A stretch of 64,000 bases of DNA, from the NCBI GenBank assembly GCA_963790325.1, contig CAWBNY010000002.1, positions 310,001 through 374,000 on the forward strand, in the 5' to 3' direction. Below, piece after piece: positions 23,580 to 30,253 of this stretch. The notes beneath the pieces were generated by a model. That model saw nothing but the letters and a program-made list of their open reading frames with translations, searched no databases and was not told the DNA's origin. The DNA is from JAXDMK01 sp963790325 (GTDB lineage: Bacteria; Actinomycetota; Acidimicrobiia; Acidimicrobiales; AC-14). Both the position numbers and the translations under genes were made by a program. Positions within the stretch are counted from its first letter, which is position 1. Each line of letters opens with the position of its first letter.

Positions 23580-24290
23580 ATGCCTGAGTCGAACGGTGCC
23601 CACGACTTCGCCCCCGACCAGGCCGGCTACGACCAGTTCGGCGGTCCGGGCGTGAGACTGGTCATCCTGGGCAAGCAGGGGGCGGGCAAAGGCACCCAGG
23701 CCGAGCGCCTGGCCCAGCACCTCGGTGTCCCCCGCATCTCCACGGGCGACATGTTCCGAAGCGCGGTCCGGTCCGGGAGCCGGTGGGGCAACGAGGCCGC
23801 CAACTACATGGACTTGGGCGAGCTCGTCCCCGACGGCGTGGTCGTCGGCATGGTCACCGAGCGCCTGGCCGAGGACGACGTGCAGAAGCGGGGCTTCGTC
23901 CTCGACGGCTTCCCCCGGTCCGTGGCCCAGGCCGAGGCCCTCGACCGAATCGCCGATCCCGAGCTGGTGATCTCCCTCGAGGTGCCCACCGAGATGGTGC
24001 TCAGGCGCCTGGCCGGCCGGCGCACGTGCGAGGTGTGCGGCACCAACTACGGCCCCGACCACCCGCCGGGCGACGACAGCGTGTGCGACATCTGCGGGGG
24101 CAAGGTGGTCGTGCGGGAGGACGACACCACCGCTGCCATCAGCCGCCGGCTGGAGGTCTACGAGCAGCAGACCGCCCCCCTGGTCGCCTGGTACCTGTCG
24201 AGCGACCGCCTGGCTGCGGTCGACGGCACCGGGTCCCCGGACAGCGTCACCAAGCGCCTGCTGCGAGCCATCGAGAACCGCCTCCGGTGA
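23580..24290 (+). CDS. adk: Adenylate kinase with zinc-type LID
   Basis: Converts ATP and AMP to two ADP. The P-loop reads GKQGAGKGT (31-39) and the AMP site FVLDGFPRS. The LID domain carries four cysteines, Cys150/Cys153 and Cys169/Cys172, predicting a structural zinc. Families usually start at the residue coded by GTG 23652 (RLVILGKQG); from there the protein is 212 residues. ATG 23580 is chosen because the 24 upstream codons have the same strong G/C third-position bias, but the start remains uncertain. Confidence 0.93.
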   Translation: MPESNGAHDFAPDQAGYDQFGGPGVRLVILGKQGAGKGTQAERLAQHLGVPRISTGDMFRSAVRSGSRWGNEAANYMDLGELVPDGVVVGMVTERLAEDDVQKRGFVLDGFPRSVAQAEALDRIADPELVISLEVPTEMVLRRLAGRRTCEVCGTNYGPDHPPGDDSVCDICGGKVVVREDDTTAAISRRLEVYEQQTAPLVAWYLSSDRLAAVDGTGSPDSVTKRLLRAIENRLR

Positions 24291-24355
24291 GCCGGGCTTC
24301 GAGCTCCATCGAACTCGCCCGGACGAAGCGCAGCGGAGTGAGGGCGAGGCCATGA
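24287..24355 (+). CDS. Bridging mini-ORF between adk and map (22 codons)
   Basis: A GTG overlapping the adk stop (GTGA) begins a 22-codon frame whose TGA overlaps the map ATG (ATGA). The product is Ser/Arg-rich with no motif. The DNA contains CGAAGCGCAGCGGAGTGAGG, a short inverted-repeat style also seen in the rplN-rplX and rplF-rplR gaps. Confidence 0.25.
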   Translation: MSRASSSIELARTKRSGVRARP

Positions 24356-25104
24356 ACCTGGTGAAGACCGTCACCGAGGTCGCCATCATGCGACGGGCGG
24401 GGAAGGTGGTGGCGGAGATGCTCGACGCCTGCCAGGAGGCGGCCAAGCCGGGCGTCACCACCCTCGACCTCGACAAGGTGGCCCGGGGGGTGCTCGAGAA
24501 GCGGGGCGCCAAGTCCAACTTCCTCAACTACCACGGGTTCCCGGCCGTGATCTGCACCTCGCCGAACGAGGTGATCGTCCACGGCATCCCGAGCACCTAC
24601 GCCCTTCGGGACGGCGACATCGTGTCGATCGACGCGGGGGCGATCATCGAGGGGTGGCACGGCGACGCTGCCCGCACCGTGCCCGTCGGTGACATCTCGG
24701 CCGAGGCCAGGCGCCTGATCGAGATCACCGAGCGGGCCCTGTGGGCGGGCATCGACCAGATGCAGAACGGCAACCGCCTCTTCGACATCGGCGGCGCGGT
24801 GCAGGACGTGGCCGAGGGCGCCGGCTACTCCGTGGTGCGGGAGTACGTCGGCCACGGCATCGGCCGGGCCATGCACGAGCAGCCCCAGATCCCGAACTAC
24901 CGACCCCTCGACCGGTCCCGGAACATGAAGCTCCGCACCGGCAACGTGTTCGCCGTGGAGCCGATGGTCAACGTCGGCAGCCCCAAGACCGAGGTCCTCG
25001 ACGACGGGTGGACGGTGGTCACCGCCGACGGCCGGCTGTCGGCCCATTTCGAGCACTCCATCGCCATCACCGACGACGGGCCCGAGGTGCTCACCCGGCT
25101 GTGA
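24352..25104 (+). CDS. map: Type I methionine aminopeptidase
   Basis: Removes the initiator methionine from nascent proteins. It has 250 residues with all five metal ligands: Asp94, Asp105, His168, Glu203 and Glu234; His77 is the substrate-binding histidine. It lacks the N-terminal SH3-like extension found in one of the two mycobacterial enzymes. The spc-operon context adk-map-infA is standard. Confidence 0.97.
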   Translation: MNLVKTVTEVAIMRRAGKVVAEMLDACQEAAKPGVTTLDLDKVARGVLEKRGAKSNFLNYHGFPAVICTSPNEVIVHGIPSTYALRDGDIVSIDAGAIIEGWHGDAARTVPVGDISAEARRLIEITERALWAGIDQMQNGNRLFDIGGAVQDVAEGAGYSVVREYVGHGIGRAMHEQPQIPNYRPLDRSRNMKLRTGNVFAVEPMVNVGSPKTEVLDDGWTVVTADGRLSAHFEHSIAITDDGPEVLTRL

Positions 25105-25181
25105 GCACGGGAACAACGGGCCTGGTGGGGGCGTTGGGTCGTCTGATCGCGCCGGCGTTTCGCACTTTTCGCCGCGTGAGG

Positions 25182-25187
25182 TAAGAT
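25182..25187 (+). promoter_or_regulatory. Candidate -10 element for the infA-rpmJ-rpsM operon
   Basis: TAAGAT fits the TANNNT pattern and lies in an AT-richer patch (GCACTTTTCGCC to GATTTTCGATTG) in the 162-nt map-infA gap. No good -35 is visible. Transcription from here would give a leader of roughly 70 nt before infA. Confidence 0.3.
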
Positions 25188-25255
25188 TTTCGATTGTCCC
25201 CGGGCACTTTGCTGGTGTGCGGCGCGCGTCCGGGATGCCCGTTTCTGTTTCTTTC

Positions 25256-25269
25256 AGGAGGATCACCTG
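25256..25269 (+). promoter_or_regulatory. Strong Shine-Dalgarno placed for a CTG start of infA
   Basis: AGGAGG at 25256-25261 is followed by five bases (ATCAC) and then CTG at 25267. The same AGGAGG-N5-start spacing occurs before the TTG of rpsI (29837-29850). The nearest canonical in-frame codons, GTG 25294 and ATG 25297, lie 32-35 nt from the Shine-Dalgarno, too far for normal initiation. Confidence 0.7.
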
Positions 25270-25491
25270 CCCAAGCCCAAGGAAGACGCGATCGTGATGG
25301 AAGGCAAGGTCGTCGAGCCCCTGCCCAACGCCATGTTTCGCGTGGAGCTGGAGAACGGCCACAAGGTGCTGGCCCACATCTCCGGGAAGATGCGGATGCA
25401 CTACATCCGCATCCTGCCCGGCGATCGGGTCCAGGTTGAGCTCACGCCCTACGACATCAGTCGGGGCCGTATCACGTACCGCTACAAGTAA
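25267..25491 (+). CDS. infA: Translation initiation factor IF-1, apparent CTG start
   Basis: OB-fold factor that occupies the A site during initiation. From CTG 25267 the product is 74 residues: PKPKEDAIVMEGKVVEPLPN, then NAMFRVELENGHKVLAHISG and the invariant DISRGRITYRYK. Starting at the first canonical codon (GTG 25294) would delete the conserved N-terminus and part of the first beta strand. Frame, length, homology and the perfect AGGAGG at 5 nt all support CTG. No ATG, GTG or TTG exists further upstream in this frame before a stop. rpmJ follows after 19 nt. Confidence 0.9.
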   Translation: MPKPKEDAIVMEGKVVEPLPNAMFRVELENGHKVLAHISGKMRMHYIRILPGDRVQVELTPYDISRGRITYRYK

Positions 25492-25510
25492 GACGAGGCC
25501 CAGGGGAACC

Positions 25511-25624
25511 ATGAAAGTTCGACCGAGCGTGAAGCCGATCTGCGACCACTGCAAGGTGGTGCGCAGACACGGCAAGGTGTTGGTGATCTGCACCAACCCC
25601 CGTCACAAGCAGCGCCAGGGCTGA
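25511..25624 (+). CDS. rpmJ: 50S ribosomal protein L36, zinc-binding form
   Basis: Smallest ribosomal protein, 37 residues. The zinc ribbon is intact: CDHC, then CTNPRHKQRQG provides the third Cys and the His. CAGGGGAACC precedes the ATG. It is the C+ (zinc-containing) paralogue in the usual infA-rpmJ-rpsM order. Confidence 0.96.
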   Translation: MKVRPSVKPICDHCKVVRRHGKVLVICTNPRHKQRQG

Positions 25625-25631
25625 GGGACGC

Positions 25632-26012
25632 ATGGCACGCATAGCCGGCGTCGACATCCCCCGCGAGAAGCGGCTGGAGATCTCCCTCACCTACATCTAC
25701 GGAGTAGGCCGCACCCAGGCCACCCGGGTCTGCACCGAGACGGGCACCGACCCGTCCACCCGGGTGCGCGACCTCACCGACGAGGAGGTGGCCCGTCTCC
25801 GAACCTGGATCGACGCCAACCTCAAGGTCGAGGGCGACCTGCGCCGCGACATCGCCCAGGACATCAAGCGCAAGATCGAGATCGGCTGCTACCAGGGCAT
25901 CCGCCACCGGCGGGGCCTGCCGGTCCGGGGCCAGCGCACGCACACCAACGCGCGCACCCGCAAGGGACCGAAGAAGACCGTGGCCGGCAAGAAGAAGGTG
26001 AGGAAGCACTAG
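25632..26012 (+). CDS. rpsM: 30S ribosomal protein S13
   Basis: Head protein contacting the P-site tRNA and the L5 bridge; 126 residues. RIAGVDIPREKRLEISLTYI and GIRHRRGLPVRGQRTHTNAR are signatures, with a lysine-rich tail. The stop overlaps the GTG of rpsK (TAGTG). Confidence 0.97.
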   Translation: MARIAGVDIPREKRLEISLTYIYGVGRTQATRVCTETGTDPSTRVRDLTDEEVARLRTWIDANLKVEGDLRRDIAQDIKRKIEIGCYQGIRHRRGLPVRGQRTHTNARTRKGPKKTVAGKKKVRKH

Positions 26013-26410
26013 TGCCGAAGCCGAAGCCAGGGGGCCGGCGTCCCAAGAAGCGCGAGCGGAAGAACGTCACCTACGGGGTGGCCCACATCAAGAGCTCGTT
26101 CAACAACACGATCATCTCCATCAGCGACATGGAGGGCAACGTCCTGGCCTGGGCGTCGGCCGGCAACGTCGGGTTCAAGGGATCCCGCAAGTCGACGCCC
26201 TTCGCGGCCCAGCTGGCGGCCGAGGCGTGTGCCCGGCGGGCCATGGAGCACGGCGTGCGCAAGGTCGACGTGCTGGTGAAGGGCCCCGGCTCGGGCCGTG
26301 ACACCGCCATCCGCTCGCTGCAGAACACCGGCATCGAGGTGTCCGGCATCAAGGACCTCACCCCCATCCCCCACAACGGCTGCCGGCCGCCCAAGCGGCG
26401 GAGGGTCTGA
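26012..26410 (+). CDS. rpsK: 30S ribosomal protein S11
   Basis: Platform protein lining the E-site mRNA path, 132 residues. THIKSSFNNT-like AHIKSSFNNTIISISD and the C-terminal DLTPIPHNGCRPPKRRRV are diagnostic. It uses a GTG start that overlaps the rpsM stop by one base and ends 2 nt before rpsD. Confidence 0.97.
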   Translation: MPKPKPGGRRPKKRERKNVTYGVAHIKSSFNNTIISISDMEGNVLAWASAGNVGFKGSRKSTPFAAQLAAEACARRAMEHGVRKVDVLVKGPGSGRDTAIRSLQNTGIEVSGIKDLTPIPHNGCRPPKRRRV

Positions 26411-26412
26411 CG

Positions 26413-27036
26413 ATGGCGCGCTACACCGGTCCCGTCTGCCGTCTGTGCCGGCGGGAGAAGATGAAGCTGTTCCTCAAGGGCCCCAAGTGCGACTCGATGA
26501 AGTGTCCGATCGAGCGCCGGCCCTACCCGCCCGGCGAGCACGGGCGCGGCCGCATCCGGGAGTCCGAGTACCTGCTCCAGCTGCGGGAGAAGCAGAAGGC
26601 CCGCCGCATCTACGGGGTCCTCGAGAAGCAGTTCCGCAACATGTACGAGGAGGCCAACCGCCAGGATGGCATCACCGGCGAGATCCTGCTGCAGATGCTC
26701 GAGCAGCGCCTCGACAACGTCGCCTTCCGGGCCGGTTGGGGCGCCAGCCGATCCCAGGCCCGCCAGTTCGTGCGCCACGGCCACGTCGACGTCAACGGCA
26801 AGCGGGTCACCATCCCCAGCTACCAGGTGCGCAAGGGCGACGTCGTCTCCGTCCGGACCAAGTCCCGCTCCATGATCGTCCTCCGCCACAACCTCGACAC
26901 GATCGACCGCCTCGTCCCGCCCTGGTTGGAGACCAGCGACGAGGGCATGTCGGTCGCCGTCCGCGACGTCCCCCAGCGCGAGCACATCGACGTGCCCGTC
27001 CGTGAGTCGCTCATCGTCGAGCTCTACTCGAAGTAA
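26413..27036 (+). CDS. rpsD: 30S ribosomal protein S4, zinc-binding form
   Basis: Primary 16S rRNA 5'-domain binder, 207 residues. The N-terminus has the C+ zinc motif (Cys9, Cys12, Cys26, Cys31). The S4 RNA-binding domain follows (RLDNVAFRAGWGASRSQARQ, VRHGHVDVNGKRVTIPS). Its place between rpsK and rpoA is standard for the alpha operon. In enterobacteria S4 represses that operon; no matching leader is recognised here. Confidence 0.97.
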   Translation: MARYTGPVCRLCRREKMKLFLKGPKCDSMKCPIERRPYPPGEHGRGRIRESEYLLQLREKQKARRIYGVLEKQFRNMYEEANRQDGITGEILLQMLEQRLDNVAFRAGWGASRSQARQFVRHGHVDVNGKRVTIPSYQVRKGDVVSVRTKSRSMIVLRHNLDTIDRLVPPWLETSDEGMSVAVRDVPQREHIDVPVRESLIVELYSK

Positions 27037-27050
27037 GCAGGAGTTCACCC

Positions 27051-27992
27051 ATGCTCATCATCCAGCGCCCCACCGTCGAGGCCCTCGGCGAGGCCGACGG
27101 CAACCTCCAGCGATTCGCCATCTCGCCGCTCGAGCCCGGCTTCGGGCACACCCTCGGCAACTCCCTCCGGCGGACGTTGCTGTCGTCCATCCCCGGCGCG
27201 GCCGTCACCCAGGTCCGATTCGACGAGGTCCTCCACGAGTTCGCCACCCTCCCGGGGGTCAAGGAGGACGTCACCGACATCATCCTGAACCTCAAGGACC
27301 TGGTGCTCACGGTGGAGTCCGACGAGCCGGTGACGTTGCGCCTCGACGCCCGGGGGTCGGGAGAGGTCACCGCCCGCGACATCCAGCCCCACTCCGACGT
27401 CGAGATCCTCAACCCGGAGATGCACATCGCGTCCATGTCCGACCGGGCCCGGCTGGCCATCGACATCACCGTCGAGCGGGGTCGGGGCTACGTCTCGGCC
27501 GACCGCAACAAGAAGTCATCCGTCATCGGGGTCATCCCGGTCGACTCGATCTTCTCGCCGGTCCGGCGGGTGGCGTTCCAAGTCGAGCCCACCCGGGTCG
27601 AGCAGGCCGCCAACTACGACCGCCTCACCCTCGACATCGAGACCGACGGGTCGATCACCCCCCGCGAGGCGCTGGCCTCGGCCGGCGCCACCCTGCGAGC
27701 CCTGGTCGGACTGGTGGCGGAGATGAGCGATTCGCCCCAGGCGTTGGAGCTGGGCGAGACGGGCGGGCTGGGCAGCGGCTCCCCCGACCTCGACCTGGCC
27801 ATCGAGGAGCTCGACCTGTCCGAGCGGCCCCGCAACTGCCTCAAGCGAGCCCAGATCAACACCGTCGGCGAGCTCGTCAACAAGACCGAGGACGACCTGC
27901 TGGCCATCACCAACTTCGGGCAGAAGTCGCTCGACGAGGTCCTGGCCAAGCTCGACGAGCGGGGCCTGACCCTGCGCAACAAGGGGGCGTAG
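27051..27992 (+). CDS. rpoA: RNA polymerase alpha subunit
   Basis: Dimerising scaffold of RNA polymerase, 313 residues. The N-domain (1-235) has FGHTLGNSLRRTLLSSIPG and the assembly loop; the C-domain (about 245-313) has ELDLSERPRNCLKRAQINTV and the helix-hairpin-helix ITNFGQKSLDEVLAKL that binds UP elements and activators. AGCAGGAG precedes the ATG. rplQ follows after 6 nt. Confidence 0.98.
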   Translation: MLIIQRPTVEALGEADGNLQRFAISPLEPGFGHTLGNSLRRTLLSSIPGAAVTQVRFDEVLHEFATLPGVKEDVTDIILNLKDLVLTVESDEPVTLRLDARGSGEVTARDIQPHSDVEILNPEMHIASMSDRARLAIDITVERGRGYVSADRNKKSSVIGVIPVDSIFSPVRRVAFQVEPTRVEQAANYDRLTLDIETDGSITPREALASAGATLRALVGLVAEMSDSPQALELGETGGLGSGSPDLDLAIEELDLSERPRNCLKRAQINTVGELVNKTEDDLLAITNFGQKSLDEVLAKLDERGLTLRNKGA

Positions 27993-27998
27993 GCCGCC

Positions 27999-28352
27999 AT
28001 GCCGGCCACGCCGAAGAAGGGTCGCCGCTTCGGCGGCAGCGCCTCCCACCAGCGGCTGATGATGGGCAACCTGGTGGCGTCGCTGATCGCCGCCGAGGCC
28101 CTGGTCACCACCGAGGCCAAGGCCAAGGCGCTGCGGCCGATCGCGGAGAAGATGATCACCAAGGCCCGCAAGGGTGGGGTCCACCGCCACCGCCAGGTGG
28201 TCGCCTTCATCGGCGACAAGGACATGGCCCACAAGCTGTTCGAGGAGATCGGCCCCCGCTACGAGGACCGTCCCGGCGGCTACCTCCGCATCCTCAAGCT
28301 GGGCCCCCGCCATGGCGACAACGCGCCCATGGCCCGCATCGAATTCGTCTAG
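27999..28352 (+). CDS. rplQ: 50S ribosomal protein L17
   Basis: Exit-side large-subunit protein, 117 residues without the long C-terminal extension seen in some Actinobacteria. GRRFGGSASHQRLMMGNLVA and the C-terminal RHGDNAPMARIEFV are typical. It is the last gene of the alpha operon; truA begins 30 nt later. Confidence 0.96.
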   Translation: MPATPKKGRRFGGSASHQRLMMGNLVASLIAAEALVTTEAKAKALRPIAEKMITKARKGGVHRHRQVVAFIGDKDMAHKLFEEIGPRYEDRPGGYLRILKLGPRHGDNAPMARIEFV

Positions 28353-28382
28353 TCCCAGCCGACGCCGGAGCGGGCTGACCCG

Positions 28383-29162
28383 GTGACGGTGCGAGTCCGG
28401 CTCGTCGTCGCCTACGACGGCTCGGGCTTTCACGGGTTCGCGACGCAGCCAGGCCAGGTGACCGTCGCCGGGGCGTTGAAGGCCGGAATCGACCGGGCAC
28501 TGCGGGCCGACGTCACCCTGGTCGGGGCGGGACGGACCGACTCGGGGGTGCACGCCTGGGGGCAGGTCGTCACCTTCGACGCCGAGGAGGGTCGGTTCGA
28601 CGCCGGCCAGCTGCAGCGGTCGCTCAACAGGACCCTGGCGCCGGCGATCGTGGTGCGGGAGGTCGCGGTGGTGGATGCCCGTTTCGATGCCCGCCGGTCG
28701 GCCCTCGTCCGCCGCTACCGGTACACCGTGCTCAACCGGGAGATCCCCGACCCGTTCCTGTCGGTCACCGCGTGGCACGTCGCGACGCCGCTGTCGCTGG
28801 GAGCCCTCCGCCTGGCCTGCGACCCGATCATCGGGGAGCACGACTTCTCGTCGTTCTGCCGGGTCCCCCGTCGGGAGCCCGAGACCTCCCTCGTTCGGCG
28901 GGTGGACGACGCCCGGTGGCTCGACCTGGGTGGCGGGCGGCTTCGGTTCGAGATCGAGGCCAGCTCGTTCTGCCACCAGATGGTTCGGTCGCTGGTGGGG
29001 ACCATGGTCGAGATGGGCCACGGCCGGCGCCCGGCGGGCGAGATGGCCGGCGTCCTCCGGGGCCGGCGAAGGGCGTTGGCGGGCCACATCGCACCGCCCC
29101 ACGGCCTATGCCTGTGGTCGGTGACCTATCCGGGGTTCAGCTCGGCGGACGTGGACTCTTAG
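28383..29162 (+). CDS. truA: tRNA pseudouridine(38-40) synthase
   Basis: Converts uridines 38-40 of the tRNA anticodon arm to pseudouridine. It has 259 residues; the catalytic aspartate is Asp53 in GAGRTDSGVHAWGQ. FCHQMVRSLVGTMVEMGHG near residue 200-220 is the second conserved block. The GTG start gives the expected RVRLVVAYDGSGFHG. It follows the alpha operon as in most Actinobacteria. Confidence 0.96.
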   Translation: MTVRVRLVVAYDGSGFHGFATQPGQVTVAGALKAGIDRALRADVTLVGAGRTDSGVHAWGQVVTFDAEEGRFDAGQLQRSLNRTLAPAIVVREVAVVDARFDARRSALVRRYRYTVLNREIPDPFLSVTAWHVATPLSLGALRLACDPIIGEHDFSSFCRVPRREPETSLVRRVDDARWLDLGGGRLRFEIEASSFCHQMVRSLVGTMVEMGHGRRPAGEMAGVLRGRRRALAGHIAPPHGLCLWSVTYPGFSSADVDS

Positions 29163-29204
29163 CGGGCGGAGGGCAGTCCTCCCCCCGGCCCCCTCCCGCC
29201 CGGC
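29163..29204 (+). terminator. GC-rich hairpin after truA
   Basis: CGGGCGGAGGG pairs with CCCTCCCGCCCG (one bulged C), with an inner GGAGG-GCAGT-CCTCC alternative. It sits immediately after the truA stop in a 211-nt gap. No U-tract follows, so it is a possible Rho-linked or processing site rather than a certain terminator. Confidence 0.4.
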
Positions 29205-29361
29205 AGCGCGGTGGACGAGTCGGGCCCGGGCCGGCAGAGCCGGCCTCCGCCCCACCGGTCCGTGGGCAGGGAAGCCTGAACGCGTACGTCGCCCAACCGG
29301 CAGGTGGCGGGCAGGTGGTTCGGTTGCCCGCGGGCCGGAGAACGGTAGGGCTGGCGCTTGC

Positions 29362-29367
29362 TACCCT
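29362..29367 (+). promoter_or_regulatory. -10 box of a predicted leaderless rplM promoter
   Basis: TACCCT lies 6 nt before the rplM ATG, with no Shine-Dalgarno between them. This is the TANNNT-N6-start layout described for leaderless mRNAs in mycobacteria. No clear -35 is seen. Confidence 0.5.
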
Positions 29368-29373
29368 CTGGGG

Positions 29374-29832
29374 ATGCCCACGTTCTCCCCCAAGCCGTCC
29401 GACGTGTCGCGGGCCTGGCACGTCGTCGACGCCGACGGGCTGGTGCTCGGTCGCATGTCCTCCGAGGTCGCCCGCCTCCTCCGGGGGAAGCACAAGCCGA
29501 TCTTCGCCCCCCACATCGATACCGGCGACCACGTCATCGTCGTCAACGCGGCCAAGGTCGTGCTCACCTCGGGCAAGGAGGCCAAGAAGGTCGCCTACCG
29601 CCACTCCGGGTACCCCGGTGGCCTCAAGTCCAAGGGCTACACCGAGATCATGGCCACCAACCCCGAAGCCGCGGTCCGCGCCGCGGTCAAGGGCATGCTC
29701 CCCAAGGGCCCGCTCGGCCGGCAGATGCTCAAGAAGCTGAAGGTCTACGCCGGGCCCCACCACCCCCACGTCGCGCAGCTCCCGCAGCCCCGGCAGATGG
29801 CCCACACCGCCAGCCGCCCGCAAGGCTCGTAG
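29374..29832 (+). CDS. rplM: 50S ribosomal protein L13
   Basis: Early-assembly large-subunit protein, 152 residues. The core has WHVVDADGLVLGRMSSEVAR, LLRGKHKPIFAPHIDTGDHV and MLPKGPLGRQMLKKLKVYAG. It starts a new transcription unit (rplM-rpsI-glmM-glmS and beyond) with a -10 box only 6 nt from the ATG. rpsI follows after 15 nt. Confidence 0.97.
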   Translation: MPTFSPKPSDVSRAWHVVDADGLVLGRMSSEVARLLRGKHKPIFAPHIDTGDHVIVVNAAKVVLTSGKEAKKVAYRHSGYPGGLKSKGYTEIMATNPEAAVRAAVKGMLPKGPLGRQMLKKLKVYAGPHHPHVAQLPQPRQMAHTASRPQGS

Positions 29833-29847
29833 GGCCAGGAGGACACG

Positions 29848-30240
29848 TTGCCCAAGCCCCTCGTCCAGTCGACCGGCCGCCGCAAGCGGGCCGTGGCGCG
29901 GGTGCGCCTGCGCACCGGCACTGGCGTCATCACCATCAACAAGCGCCCGCTGGAGAACTACTTCCCGTCCGAGACCCACCGCATGGTCGTCACCGAGCCC
30001 CTGCGGCTCACGACCACCACCGAGGTCTACGACATCGACGCCACCCTCGACGGCGGCGGCCCCACCGGCCAGGCCGGCGCCCTCCGCCTTGGCATCTCCC
30101 GGGGCCTCGTGGCCCTCGACGAGGACCTTCGGGGCGCGCTCAAGAAGGCCGGGTTCCTCACCCGAGACGCTCGCGAGAAGGAAAGCAAGAAGTACGGCCT
30201 GAAGAAGGCCCGGAAGGCTCCCCAGTACTCCAAGCGCTGA
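29848..30240 (+). CDS. rpsI: 30S ribosomal protein S9
   Basis: P-site-facing protein whose C-terminal SKR tail reaches the tRNA anticodon; 130 residues. GRRKRAVARVRLRTGTGVIT and the tail KKARKAPQYSKR are diagnostic. A TTG start is clear from AGGAGG at 5 nt. glmM begins about 13 nt after the stop. Confidence 0.97.
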   Translation: MPKPLVQSTGRRKRAVARVRLRTGTGVITINKRPLENYFPSETHRMVVTEPLRLTTTTEVYDIDATLDGGGPTGQAGALRLGISRGLVALDEDLRGALKKAGFLTRDAREKESKKYGLKKARKAPQYSKR

Positions 30241-30253
30241 CGGCGGTCCGGTT

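Noticed and set aside
25105..25266. tRNA or other structured RNA gene in the map-infA gap
   Set aside because: No cloverleaf or CCA end found; the region looks like a short leader with a possible -10 box and a 27-codon frame that does not reach infA.
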